A stretch of 15,570 nucleotides of DNA from Mycobacterium sp. GTDB lineage: Bacteria > Actinomycetota > Actinomycetes > Mycobacteriales > Mycobacteriaceae. A program made the position numbers and the translations under genes. Below are positions 1-7,442 of this stretch, in pieces (position 1 is the first letter of the stretch; every line of letters begins with the position of its first letter). The notes beneath the pieces were generated by a model. That model did no database searches. It had not been told where the DNA came from and saw only the letters and a list, made by a program, of their open reading frames with translations. The stretch is taken from positions 1-15,570 of the forward strand of contig JAHBAP020000289.1 of NCBI GenBank assembly GCA_018500005.2, given 5' to 3'.

Positions 1-143
1 GCGGGAGGGGGTGCGGGAAGGTCGAGTGTCATAGGTTCGAGAGGCGTTCAGGCCGCGCCTGATGCGGCGTCCACCACGTTATCGGCATCCGTTGGCAGGG
101 ATAACCCTCGACGCGCCGCCCGAACAGGGCCGCGATCGCGCGG
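1..143. other. Left-edge non-coding stretch beyond the ricR stop
   Basis: This short region lies downstream of the copper repressor gene on the minus strand. I see no convincing complete gene in it. An ATG on the minus strand at 32-30 opens a frame reading MTLDLPAPPP to the edge, which could be the first codons of a further minus-strand gene, but it has no clear ribosome binding site. GTTATC at 78-83 and GATAAC at 100-105 form a weak inverted repeat. The first 20 bases are G-rich and may be poor sequence. Confidence 0.4.
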
Positions 144-170
144 CTAGGACCGCACCAGCCGCGCGATCGC
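132..170 (-). terminator. Strong hairpin over the ricR stop codon, possible terminator
   Basis: Two perfect 14-base arms, GCGATCGCGCGGCT at 132-145 and its reverse complement at 157-170, are separated by an 11-base loop. The stem covers the last codons and the TAG of ricR (146-144). No T-tract follows on the minus strand, so it is not a textbook intrinsic terminator. Mycobacteria often use GC-rich hairpins without U-tails, or the stem may protect the mRNA 3' end. The function is inferred. Confidence 0.5.
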
Positions 171-443
171 CGCGGACGCCTCGGCGAGTTTCTTGTCGGC
201 CTCCTCGCCCCCGGCAGCCACCGCCTGGCTGACGCAGTGATTGAGATGCTCGTCGAGCAAACCGAGCGCCACCGACTGCAGCGCACTGTTGACCGCGCTG
301 ATCTGGGTCAGGATGTCGATGCAGTATTTCTCCTCATCGATCATCTTCGCGATGCCCCGCACCTGCCCCTCGATACGCCGGAGTCGTTTGGCGTAGCTGT
401 TCTTGGTGTCCTCACTCGCCGAATATCCACGCTGACCAGTCAT
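144..443 (-). CDS. ricR: CsoR/RicR-family copper-sensing transcriptional repressor
   Basis: This is a 99-residue all-helical DUF156 protein, a cytoplasmic repressor that releases its operator when it binds Cu(I). The family's copper ligands are present with the correct spacing: Cys41, His66 and Cys70 (in HLNHC), matching the Cys-X24-His-X3-Cys pattern of CsoR. The DNA-facing start of the domain (KRLRRIEGQVRGI, about 19-31) is typical. The ATG at 443-441 directly follows the TAA of the DUF305 gene, and a GGGGGA ribosome binding site lies inside the end of that gene, so the two are probably co-transcribed and coupled. Its position next to ilvD matches Rv0190 (RicR) rather than Rv0967 (CsoR); that is inference from synteny. 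A matching operator lies upstream of the operon, so autoregulation is likely. A nickel or other-metal member is less likely given the ligand set. Confidence 0.9.
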   Translation of the reverse strand: MTGQRGYSASEDTKNSYAKRLRRIEGQVRGIAKMIDEEKYCIDILTQISAVNSALQSVALGLLDEHLNHCVSQAVAAGGEEADKKLAEASAAIARLVRS

Positions 444-1070
444 TTATCCCCCGTGCACTCCCAGTCCGGTCTGCATTGACGTCATCTGGTCGATCTCGGC
501 TTCCTGGGCGGACACGATGTTCTTGGCCAGGCCGACCATGTCCGGATTAGTGCCGTCCTTGATCTCGATATCAGCCATTGCAACCGCACCCTTGTGGTGG
601 TTGATCATCGACTTGAGCCACAGCTCGTCGAACTCTGCGCCCTTGAGCGCCTCGAGCTTGATCATCGTCGCGTCGTCGACCATGCCCTGCATGGTCATTC
701 CGGCGTGGCCACTGCCGTGTGCCATCTCGTCCGGGTTGACCCCCCACTGCTTGAGCGCAGCCCGCATGGTCTCGATCTCGGGTTGCTGCTGCGCGGAGAT
801 CGCGGCTGCGAGTTTGATCAGCGACTGGTTAGTCGACCGGTCGGGGACAAGCGCGGCGAGTTCCACCGCCTGCTGATGATGCGGAATCATCAACTGCGCG
901 AACATCACATCGTCCTGGTCGTGAGCCCCCTGCGCGTCAGCTGCGGCGGACGCCGACGATGACGGGCCGACGCTGCGGTCCTCTTTGGCAGTGGTGCTGC
1001 ATGAGGACAGGGCGACAGCGGCGGCGGCGCCAGCCAACACGGCCGTGATGCGCAGGCGGGTGAGGTTCAT
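444..1070 (-). CDS. DUF305 lipoprotein, probable extracytoplasmic copper binder
   Basis: With the ATG at 1070 this is a 208-residue protein. It has an N-terminal signal ([20 protein letters not shown]) and a lipobox-like LSSC with the lipidated cysteine at Cys24, so it should be anchored outside the cytoplasmic membrane. The rest is a DUF305 four-helix domain with two similar halves: [12 protein letters not shown] at about 61-72 and [12 protein letters not shown] at 155-166. Between them lies a Met/His-rich stretch ([15 protein letters not shown], 116-130). Met and His clusters are typical of copper-binding DUF305 proteins such as cyanobacterial CopM. The gene abuts ricR and lies behind a copper-repressor operator, which supports a copper-buffering role. 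An ATG at 1088 would extend it by six residues, but that codon lies inside the operator and spoils the signal peptide. Metal specificity is inferred. Confidence 0.85.
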   Translation of the reverse strand: MNLTRLRITAVLAGAAAAVALSSCSTTAKEDRSVGPSSSASAAADAQGAHDQDDVMFAQLMIPHHQQAVELAALVPDRSTNQSLIKLAAAISAQQQPEIETMRAALKQWGVNPDEMAHGSGHAGMTMQGMVDDATMIKLEALKGAEFDELWLKSMINHHKGAVAMADIEIKDGTNPDMVGLAKNIVSAQEAEIDQMTSMQTGLGVHGG

Positions 1071-1076
1071 GCAATC

Positions 1077-1082
1077 ACCGTA
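1077..1082 (-). promoter_or_regulatory. Candidate -10 box for DUF305-ricR, leaderless
   Basis: On the minus strand TACGGT fits TANNNT and ends six bases before the ATG at 1070, placing the transcript start on the ATG itself. There is no Shine-Dalgarno sequence in front of that ATG, which fits a leaderless mRNA. The -35 would fall near 1100-1105, within the operator. Confidence 0.45.
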
Positions 1083-1086
1083 CCGC

Positions 1087-1103
1087 ATACCCTGCGGGGG
1101 TAT
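1087..1103. promoter_or_regulatory. CsoR/RicR-type operator palindrome
   Basis: The sequence ATACCC-TGCGG-GGGTAT is a perfect 6-base inverted repeat with a 5-base spacer. TACCC...GGGTA is the core reported for RicR operators in mycobacteria. It lies 17 bases upstream of the DUF305 start, over that gene's -35 to -10 spacer, so binding should block transcription. Its other edge touches the expected -35 of ilvD, so ilvD may also respond to copper. The link to the repressor at 144-443 is inferred from motif and position. Confidence 0.8.
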
Positions 1104-1125
1104 TCGCCGACCACCTTCAGCAGGT

Positions 1126-1131
1126 CATACT
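1126..1131 (+). promoter_or_regulatory. Candidate -10 box for ilvD, leaderless
   Basis: CATACT (four of six bases of TATAAT) ends seven bases before the GTG at 1139. No purine-rich ribosome binding site precedes the GTG, so a leaderless ilvD transcript is plausible. With a 17-base spacer the -35 would lie at about 1103-1108, adjoining the operator palindrome. Confidence 0.4.
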
Positions 1132-1138
1132 GATCCCC

Positions 1139-2839
1139 GTGAGCCAAGACACCCCTGATCTCAAGCCCCGCAGCCGCGATGTCACCGACGGCCTGGAAAA
1201 GGCTGCAGCCCGCGGCATGCTGCGCGCCGTCGGCATGGGCGACGACGACTTCGCCAAGCCGCAGATCGGTGTGGCGTCGTCCTGGAACGAGATCACCCCC
1301 TGCAACCTGTCGCTGGACCGGTTGGCCAAGGCCGCCAAGGAGGGCGTCTTCGAGGCCGGCGGCTTCCCGATGGAGTTCGGCACCATCTCGGTCTCCGACG
1401 GCATCTCGATGGGCCACGAGGGAATGCACTTCTCGCTGGTGTCCCGCGAGATCATCGCCGACAGCGTGGAAACCGTCATGCAGGCCGAACGACTCGACGG
1501 CATGGTGAATCTGGCCGGCTGCGACAAGTCGCTGCCCGGCATGCTGATGGCCGCCGCGCGGCTCGACCTGGCGGCGGTCTTCCTCTACGCCGGGTCGATC
1601 CTGCCCGGCCGCGCCAAGCTGTCCGACGGCACCGAGAAGGACGTGACGATCATCGACGCGTTCGAGGCGGTCGGAGCCTGCGCCCGCGGGCTGATGTCGC
1701 GGGAGGACGTCGACGCCATCGAACGTGCCATCTGCCCCGGCGAGGGTGCCTGCGGCGGCATGTACACGGCCAACACCATGGCCAGTGCCGCTGAAGCACT
1801 GGGTATGTCGCTGCCCGGCAGTGCCGCGCCGCCTGCCACCGACCGCCGCCGCGATGGTTTCGCCCGCCGCAGCGGTATCGCGGTGGTCGAGCTGCTGCGC
1901 CGCGGTATCACCGCCCGCGACATCCTGGTCAAGGAGGCGTTTGAGAACGCCATCGCGGTGGTGATGGCGTTCGGCGGCTCCACTAACGCGGGGCTGCACC
2001 TGCTGGCCATCGCCCATGAGGCCAAGGTCGAGCTGTCGCTGGCGGATTTCAGCCGGATCGGCGCAAAGGTTCCGCATCTGGCCGACGTCAAACCGTTCGG
2101 CGCGCATGTCATGCACGACGTCGACCGCATCGGCGGCGTGCCGGTGGTGATGAAGGCCCTGCTGGACGCGGGCCTGCTGCACGGGGACGTGCTGACCGTC
2201 ACCGGTAAGACCATGGCGGAAAACCTCGCCCACATCGCACCGCCGGATCCCGACGGCAAGGTGCTGCGGGCCCTGAACAATCCGATTCACCCCACCGGCG
2301 GTATCACGATCCTGCACGGATCGCTGGCCCCGGAGGGCGCGGTGGTCAAGTCAGCCGGCTTCGACTCAAGCGTCTTCGAGGGCACCGCAAGGGTTTTCGA
2401 CGGTGAACGCGCTGCGATGGACGCACTTGAGGACGGCACAATCACCGCCGGCGACGTGGTGGTCATTCGCTACGAGGGGCCCAAGGGCGGACCCGGCATG
2501 CGCGAGATGCTGGCCATCACCGGCGCCATCAAGGGCGCCGGCCTCGGCAAGGACGTCCTGTTGCTGACCGACGGCCGGTTCTCCGGTGGCACCACCGGAC
2601 TGTGCGTGGGGCACGTGGCCCCGGAGGCCGTCGACGGCGGCCCGATCGCTTTCGTGCGGGACGGCGACCGGATCCGCCTGGATGTCGCGAATCAGAACCT
2701 GGACCTTCTCGTCGACGAGCGCGAATTGTCCTCCCGCGCCGAGGGGTTCACTCCCCCGGCGCCGCGCTACACCTCCGGCGTGCTGGCCAAGTACCGCAAG
2801 CTGGTCGGCTCTGCCGCCGGCGGCGCGGTCTGCGACTAG
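1139..2839 (+). CDS. ilvD: Dihydroxy-acid dehydratase
   Basis: IlvD dehydrates 2,3-dihydroxy-3-methyl acids to 2-keto acids, the third common step of isoleucine and valine synthesis (also feeding leucine and pantothenate), in the cytoplasm. The 566-residue protein is full length and very close to the mycobacterial form. The Fe-S cysteines are visible as Cys55 (TPCNL), Cys128 (AGCDKS) and Cys205 ([14 protein letters not shown]). Lys130 in GCDKS is the family's carbamylated metal ligand, and GRFSGGTTG near the C-terminus carries the catalytic serine. Mycobacterial IlvD uses a [2Fe-2S] cluster. The GTG at 1139 is chosen because [26 protein letters not shown] matches the family start and a plausible -10 box sits just upstream. 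One oddity is STNAGLHLL where the family usually has STNAVLHL. The gene is divergent from the copper operon and ends in a CTAG shared with the next gene's stop. Confidence 0.97.
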   Translation: MSQDTPDLKPRSRDVTDGLEKAAARGMLRAVGMGDDDFAKPQIGVASSWNEITPCNLSLDRLAKAAKEGVFEAGGFPMEFGTISVSDGISMGHEGMHFSLVSREIIADSVETVMQAERLDGMVNLAGCDKSLPGMLMAAARLDLAAVFLYAGSILPGRAKLSDGTEKDVTIIDAFEAVGACARGLMSREDVDAIERAICPGEGACGGMYTANTMASAAEALGMSLPGSAAPPATDRRRDGFARRSGIAVVELLRRGITARDILVKEAFENAIAVVMAFGGSTNAGLHLLAIAHEAKVELSLADFSRIGAKVPHLADVKPFGAHVMHDVDRIGGVPVVMKALLDAGLLHGDVLTVTGKTMAENLAHIAPPDPDGKVLRALNNPIHPTGGITILHGSLAPEGAVVKSAGFDSSVFEGTARVFDGERAAMDALEDGTITAGDVVVIRYEGPKGGPGMREMLAITGAIKGAGLGKDVLLLTDGRFSGGTTGLCVGHVAPEAVDGGPIAFVRDGDRIRLDVANQNLDLLVDERELSSRAEGFTPPAPRYTSGVLAKYRKLVGSAAGGAVCD

Positions 2840-4449
2840 CGGCGCCCGGCGCGCTTCTCGCGCGACGCCCCGCTACGGGACTTCGGCGTCGGCGTGTCCG
2901 TCGCCTGCCTCGCCGACTCGCGGGCGTGCCGCGATGTCAGGGCCGGGGTGGCCGGCTGCTCAACAGGCGCGTCGCCGGCAGCCGCGAGGGCGGCCGACTT
3001 CGGGTCCGCGGCGACCTCGGCCGGCGGGACAGTCGCCGCGGCAGCCGTCACCGCAGCCGGCGGGTGGGTGATGGCCAGATGATTGCCGTCGACCGTGAGA
3101 ACCGGCGCGGTCTTGCCGAAGCGGAGCACCGGGAAGGCGTCCTGAAACCCAACGACCAGCGCCCGCGCCAGGTCACCGGGCACCTGGACCCACTCCGCCC
3201 CGGTGAGGGGCTTCTGCGACAGAAGCGGCACATACTCTCCCGCCTGGTCGAAGGTGCGGGTGGAAAGGCCGCCCTCGGGCGGTGTCTGAACGTCGGTATA
3301 GCCGGTGTTCACCGCGATGGTCAGCGCCGGTTGCAGGGCGTCGGCCAGGGGCGTGCCGGCACTGGTGCCGAAGATCCTGTTGAAGATCCGGGTCGGCATC
3401 CGCAGCGGTTCGAGAATCGGAAGGTCATTAGGCAGCAGGGTGCCGTAGAAACCCTGACCATCCGAGATCCCCACCAGGCCGCCGCTCTCACGGTTCAGGA
3501 TGCCGAGCACACCGGCGATATTGAGGCCCGCGGCGGTGGCGTCGACGCCCTTGAGTTCCACGCCTCCGAGCAGGTTCGTCGGAACCGCTGTGAACGCGGA
3601 GTTCGTCCATGCAAACGGATTCAGCGTGACCGGCAGGTCGGACTCGATGTCATAGGCCCACGTGAGGTCGAGAGTCGCGGTGTTCAGGCGCAGGGCCGGA
3701 TTCTTCGGGTTGCCGCTGACGGCCGAGGACGGCACCGGGTCGGACTGATACACGCCGGCCTGGGGCATGGTCGTTTCGACACCGAATATGTTGAGCAGCG
3801 GCCCGAAGCGAGAGTCGAATCCGCCGTTGGGCCGCAACGGATTCCGTACGAAGATCAGTGCCTGGTTGGTGGCGTAGATGGGTTGCACCTGGGGGCAGTT
3901 GTTCGGGTTGAGGGAGACGCAACCCGAGGCGAGCGTCTGGCGTTCCTTCTCTGCGATTGTCTGCCAGGCGGTGAAACCGGCAGGGACATCGGTGTTGGTG
4001 CTCGTGACGCTCTGAATCTCTGCGCGGTAGGCGCGGGCTAGGTCATAGGCGCCGCGACCGGCTCCCAGCGTCGCCGGGAACTCGCGCGGCGTGGCTCCCA
4101 GGTATCGGTTGTAACTGTTCGTCGCCCCCGTCACCGGAACCGATCCCCGCAGGAACGGCAACCCGTTGACGGTGTCGTACAGGGTGACGGGGTCTTCCGA
4201 CACCTGGTTGAAGTCAAGGGTGAGGACAACCTCACCAAGGGAACCGAGTGCGATCGGCGGGAGGGTGACGCTATCCAGTCCGAGTCCGGCGGCCAGTCCC
4301 ATCAGCGGACCGGTGGTGTAGACGTCCTGGTTGATGTCCAGAGTGGCGGCCGAGGCTGCAGGAGTCAGCGGTCCCGCCACCACGACGGCTCCGGCACCGA
4401 GGCCGACGGCGGCTCGCTTCGCCGTACCGGCAAACTTCCTGGACACCAT
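2836..4449 (-). CDS. Large secreted PE-PPE-like protein, probably inactive
   Basis: Started at the ATG at 4449, which has a GGGAG ribosome binding site six bases upstream, this is a 537-residue protein. A signal peptide (about 1-35, ending PAASAA) replaces any PE or PPE domain. The middle resembles the PE-PPE hydrolase domain (PF08237): [11 protein letters not shown] at 200-210, [10 protein letters not shown] at 264-273, [13 protein letters not shown] at 338-350 and [19 protein letters not shown] at 366-384. The place expected for the nucleophile elbow (GYSQGA in the family) reads GAGRGA at 129-134, so the serine looks lost. An insert with two cysteines (177, 185) separates this from FVRNP. 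After about residue 465 the chain is Ala/Pro-rich and disordered with a very basic end. The function is unknown; a structural or lipid-binding role is a guess. An upstream ATG at 4491 lacks a ribosome binding site. Confidence 0.8.
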   Translation of the reverse strand: MVSRKFAGTAKRAAVGLGAGAVVVAGPLTPAASAATLDINQDVYTTGPLMGLAAGLGLDSVTLPPIALGSLGEVVLTLDFNQVSEDPVTLYDTVNGLPFLRGSVPVTGATNSYNRYLGATPREFPATLGAGRGAYDLARAYRAEIQSVTSTNTDVPAGFTAWQTIAEKERQTLASGCVSLNPNNCPQVQPIYATNQALIFVRNPLRPNGGFDSRFGPLLNIFGVETTMPQAGVYQSDPVPSSAVSGNPKNPALRLNTATLDLTWAYDIESDLPVTLNPFAWTNSAFTAVPTNLLGGVELKGVDATAAGLNIAGVLGILNRESGGLVGISDGQGFYGTLLPNDLPILEPLRMPTRIFNRIFGTSAGTPLADALQPALTIAVNTGYTDVQTPPEGGLSTRTFDQAGEYVPLLSQKPLTGAEWVQVPGDLARALVVGFQDAFPVLRFGKTAPVLTVDGNHLAITHPPAAVTAAAATVPPAEVAADPKSAALAAAGDAPVEQPATPALTSRHARESARQATDTPTPKSRSGASREKRAGRR

Positions 4450-4512
4450 GCTTCTCCCGATCTCAGCTAATTCCCAGCATTGCTTCAGCACCGTACCTCC
4501 ACCCGCTTCGCC

Positions 4513-4526
4513 GGCAAGACCTTGCC
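4513..4526. promoter_or_regulatory. Palindrome upstream of the molybdoenzyme gene
   Basis: GGCAAG-AC-CTTGCC is a perfect 6-base inverted repeat with a 2-base centre. It lies in the 89-bp gap between the divergent PE-PPE-like gene and the molybdopterin oxidoreductase, ending 12 bases before the GTG at 4539. Its place and shape suit an operator for a dimeric regulator; a small RNA hairpin near the ribosome binding site is the alternative. No regulator is identified. Confidence 0.35.
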
Positions 4527-4538
4527 CCGGGAGTCGGG

Positions 4539-6779
4539 GTGACGCACAGTGGCTTCATGACCCGCACCGCGCTTCGGATCTGTCCGCTCTGTGAGGCCAC
4601 CTGCGGTTTGGTCCTGACCATTGACGACGGCCGGGTGACCGCCGCGCGCGGTGATCGTGACGACGTGTTCAGCCACGGCTACATCTGCCCGAAGGGCGCC
4701 AGTTTCGCTCAACTGGACAACGACCCCGACCGCCTCCGAGCGCCCCTGGTTCGCCGTCACGGCGAACTGGTGGAGACCGGTTGGGAGGAAGCCCTCCGGA
4801 CCTCCGCCGAGGGGCTGCGGCGGGTGCAGGCCGACCCGACTGCTTCGGTGGGGGTCTACCTCGGCAACCCCAACGCCCACACCGTCGCCGGGGGTCTGTA
4901 CGCGTCACAATTGGTGCGGGCACTGGGGACCCGGCAGGTATTCTCCGCCAGCACGCTCGACCAGATGCCCAAGCATGTGGCGTGCGGCTATCTGTTCGGC
5001 AACCCGGTGGCCTTCACCGTCCCGGACCTCGACCGCACCGACCACCTGATCGTCATCGGTGCCAATCCGCTGGTGTCCAACGGAAGTGTCACCACCGCAG
5101 CCGATTTCGGCGGGAAGCTCAAGGCGCTCAAGAAGCGCGGCGGCCGGCTCACGGTCATCGACCCCAAGCGCACCCGCACCGCCGAGCTGGCCGACCGGCA
5201 TATCGCCCCGCGACCGGGAAGCGACGCCGCCCTGCTGTTCGCGGTGGTCAACGTGCTCTTCGACGAAGATCTCGTCGACCCTGATCTGGGCGGTCTGGCG
5301 CAGTTCGTCAGCGGTGTGCACCAGGTGCGCGCGGCTGCCCTCGAGTTCCCGCCGGAGGCGGTCGCCGAACACTGCGGCGTTTCGGCCGAGGAGATCCGGA
5401 TCTTGGCGCGGGATATCGCCGCCGGTCCCCGTTCGGCGGTCTACGGCCGGATCGGGACCTCCACGGTCCGGTTCGGCACGCTGACGAGCTGGCTCGTCGA
5501 CGTCGTCAATGTGCTCACCGGAAACCTGGATCGGGCGGGCGGGGTGATGTTCCCCAGTTCCCCGATCGGCCCGGCCCCGCGCCCGGCCCGCCCGGGCCGG
5601 GGTTTCTCGGTGGGACGTTGGCACAGCAGGGTCTCCGGGCACCCGGAGGTGCTGTCCGAACTGCCCACACCACTGCTCCCGGAAGAGATCGAGGTGAGCG
5701 GGGACGGGCAGATCCGGGCGCTGGTGACGATCGCGGGCAACCCGGTGCTGTCCGCACCCGACGGTAACCGCCTCTCGGCGGCACTGGACAGCCTGGATTT
5801 CATGGTCAGCATCGACCCGTACCTCAACGAGACCAGCAGTCACGCCGACGTCATCCTGCCGCCTCCGCCGCCTTCGTACGCACCGCATTTCGACGTGGCA
5901 CTGTCCGGTGTGGCCGTCCGCGGCAACGCCCGCTATTCGCCACCGGTGTTCGGCTTGCCCGAGGGCCGCCCCGACGAGGTCCAGATAATCTCGCAACTGA
6001 CGTTGGGCATTCTCGGTCTGGGCACCGATGCCGACCCGAAAATCGTTGACGACCAGATCATTTCGGTGATTCTCGGTAAGGAGGTCGCCGATCCGGACTC
6101 ACCGGTGGCCGGGCGCGACGTCGAGGAACTGGTCGCCATGCTGCCTGACGGGCCGGGTTACGAACGCCGTCTGGACATGATGCTGCGACTCGGCCCTTTC
6201 GGCGACGCGTTCGGTGCCGATCCCGAGGGCTTAACCCTTCAGAGACTGAAGGACAACCCGCACGGGATCGACCTGGGTCCGCTCACCCCGCGCATCCCCG
6301 AGGTTCTCCGAACCCCCTCCGGGAAGATCGAATTGGCGCCGGAGCCGATCCTGTCCGACATTCCGCGACTGCACGAGTCACTGGGCCCGGACATGGACGG
6401 ATTCCTGCTGATCGGCCGTCGGCATCTGCGGTCCAACAACAGTTGGATGCACAACCTGCCCGCCCTGACCGGCGGCAGCAACCGGTGCACCCTGCAGATC
6501 CATCCGGACGACGCCGCCCGACTGGGTCTGGTCGATATGGCGGTGGTCACCGGGCCTGCCGGCAAGCTCGAGGTGCCGGTCGAGGTCACCGATGCCATCC
6601 GGCCCGGCGTGGTGTCGCTGCCGCACGGTTGGGGCCACACTGTTGCGGGAAGCCGCCTTTCGGTCGCCGCCGCGAACCCAGGGGTTAACGTCAACAACCT
6701 GCTCGACAGCTCATTGCTCGAACCGCTCTCGGGCACAGCGGTTCTCAGCGGGGTCCCGGTCCAGGTGCAGGCTGTCTGA
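4539..6779 (+). CDS. Molybdopterin-dependent oxidoreductase, DMSO reductase family
   Basis: This is a 746-residue cytoplasmic-type molybdoenzyme with no twin-arginine signal. The N-terminal [4Fe-4S] motif is Cys15-X2-Cys18-X3-Cys22-X27-Cys50, followed by CPKG with the lysine typical of electron transfer to the pterin. The central bis-MGD domains include LIVIGANPLVSNGS (about 170-183) and ALVTIAGNPVLSAPDGN. The C-terminal dinucleotide-binding domain (about 640-745) carries LQIHPDDAARLGL, LPHGWGH and NVNNLLD. It resembles Rv0197 of M. tuberculosis, whose substrate is not known to me. The molybdenum ligand cannot be assigned with certainty; ACGYLFG near 147-153 offers a candidate cysteine. The GTG at 4539 is preferred because GGGAG lies five bases upstream, but ATG 4557 is possible. 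No partner subunit gene is adjacent. Confidence 0.88.
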   Translation: MTHSGFMTRTALRICPLCEATCGLVLTIDDGRVTAARGDRDDVFSHGYICPKGASFAQLDNDPDRLRAPLVRRHGELVETGWEEALRTSAEGLRRVQADPTASVGVYLGNPNAHTVAGGLYASQLVRALGTRQVFSASTLDQMPKHVACGYLFGNPVAFTVPDLDRTDHLIVIGANPLVSNGSVTTAADFGGKLKALKKRGGRLTVIDPKRTRTAELADRHIAPRPGSDAALLFAVVNVLFDEDLVDPDLGGLAQFVSGVHQVRAAALEFPPEAVAEHCGVSAEEIRILARDIAAGPRSAVYGRIGTSTVRFGTLTSWLVDVVNVLTGNLDRAGGVMFPSSPIGPAPRPARPGRGFSVGRWHSRVSGHPEVLSELPTPLLPEEIEVSGDGQIRALVTIAGNPVLSAPDGNRLSAALDSLDFMVSIDPYLNETSSHADVILPPPPPSYAPHFDVALSGVAVRGNARYSPPVFGLPEGRPDEVQIISQLTLGILGLGTDADPKIVDDQIISVILGKEVADPDSPVAGRDVEELVAMLPDGPGYERRLDMMLRLGPFGDAFGADPEGLTLQRLKDNPHGIDLGPLTPRIPEVLRTPSGKIELAPEPILSDIPRLHESLGPDMDGFLLIGRRHLRSNNSWMHNLPALTGGSNRCTLQIHPDDAARLGLVDMAVVTGPAGKLEVPVEVTDAIRPGVVSLPHGWGHTVAGSRLSVAAANPGVNVNNLLDSSLLEPLSGTAVLSGVPVQVQAV

Positions 6780-6796
6780 CTGGCGCATTCTTCGGG

Positions 6797-7375
6797 GTGG
6801 ACCACCGCGGGTTTTTCCGCAGCGTCGCCGAGGAAGAGGGGACAAACCCAGATGAAGACGCACGTAACCAGCAGGCCCTGCCGGTGAGCGCATCAGCTGT
6901 CTACGGCGCCGAACACCAGTGGTCCGCAATTCTGGACAGGGGCGGGCTCGTGAACTTCCACGGTTCCCACATCGACATTCCGATGCAGATGCGATTCGCC
7001 GACATACCTTCAGTACAGAAGTACGTCGATGGAGTGCTTGCATTGGACTCCGTTCGTGAGATGTACCCGAACGCCGGCCCGGTCCGGGTACGGGAACGCC
7101 GGGGTCAAGGCAAGGCACACTACGAGCCCTCGACCGCGACGGTGGCAATTCCCATGGCGAACCGGGCTTTTGGCCGCGAGAGCACTGTGCTGCACGAGTT
7201 GGCTCACCACCTGTCGGCGAGCGCGGGCCTTCCCACCACCCGTAGCGGAACCCGCTGGCATGGAGTGGAGTTCCGACGCACGATGATCTTCTTGGTAAGC
7301 GTCGTTTTGGGAGAGCCGGCGGCACTGCTCCTTCGCGCCGGATACCACGATGCAGGGCTGGTCCGTAGCGGTTGA
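6797..7375 (+). CDS. TIGR04338-family putative metallohydrolase
   Basis: This 192-residue protein has a zinc-metalloprotease-like signature: His133-Glu134-X2-His137 in LHELAHHLS, followed by TRWHGVEF with His155 as a probable third ligand. This arrangement fits the actinobacterial TIGR04338 family (like Rv0185), whose substrate is unknown. There is no signal peptide, so it is probably cytoplasmic. The gene starts 17 bases after the molybdoenzyme stop and may be co-transcribed with it. The start is uncertain: the GTG at 6797 has a poor ribosome binding site, and the GTG at 6884 (residue 30, just before SASAVYGAEHQW) would give a length nearer the family's conserved part. In M. tuberculosis the homologue neighbours the DUF2786 gene; here about 1 kb and a PE-PPE gene separate them and the strands are opposed. 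Confidence 0.8.
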   Translation: MDHRGFFRSVAEEEGTNPDEDARNQQALPVSASAVYGAEHQWSAILDRGGLVNFHGSHIDIPMQMRFADIPSVQKYVDGVLALDSVREMYPNAGPVRVRERRGQGKAHYEPSTATVAIPMANRAFGRESTVLHELAHHLSASAGLPTTRSGTRWHGVEFRRTMIFLVSVVLGEPAALLLRAGYHDAGLVRSG

Positions 7376-7403
7376 CCGGGCTGCGAACCCAGGTACCAAA
7401 CGT

Positions 7404-7433
7404 GTGACGGCGGCAGCCACCTGACATTAGGCT
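7404..7433 (+). promoter_or_regulatory. Candidate promoter for the secreted PE-PPE hydrolase gene
   Basis: GTGACG at 7404-7409 and TAGGCT at 7428-7433 are separated by 18 bases and match the mycobacterial SigA pattern loosely (xTGAC and TANNNT). The predicted transcript start is about three bases before the ATG at 7443. No Shine-Dalgarno sequence precedes that ATG, so the mRNA would be almost leaderless. Confidence 0.4.
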
Positions 7434-7442
7434 CGACGCACG

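Noticed and set aside
30..50. GGTTCGA resembling a tRNA T-loop
   Set aside because: The flanking bases do not pair and no other tRNA arms are present.
1071..1088. Alternative ATG at 1088 for the DUF305 protein
   Set aside because: The codon lies in the operator palindrome and adds residues that spoil the lipoprotein signal peptide.
1067..2317. Long minus-strand open frame opposite ilvD
   Set aside because: Its composition (His/Gln/Arg/Gly-rich) is that of a GC-rich shadow frame, and ilvD is certain.
3456..3471. GISDG in the PE-PPE-like protein as a GxSxG nucleophile
   Set aside because: It lies just before the late LPILEPLR block, on the wrong side of the NP-RPNGG motif for a nucleophile elbow.
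4905..5996. 363-residue minus-strand open frame opposite the molybdoenzyme
   Set aside because: It has no recognisable domain and lies wholly within a conserved gene on the other strand.
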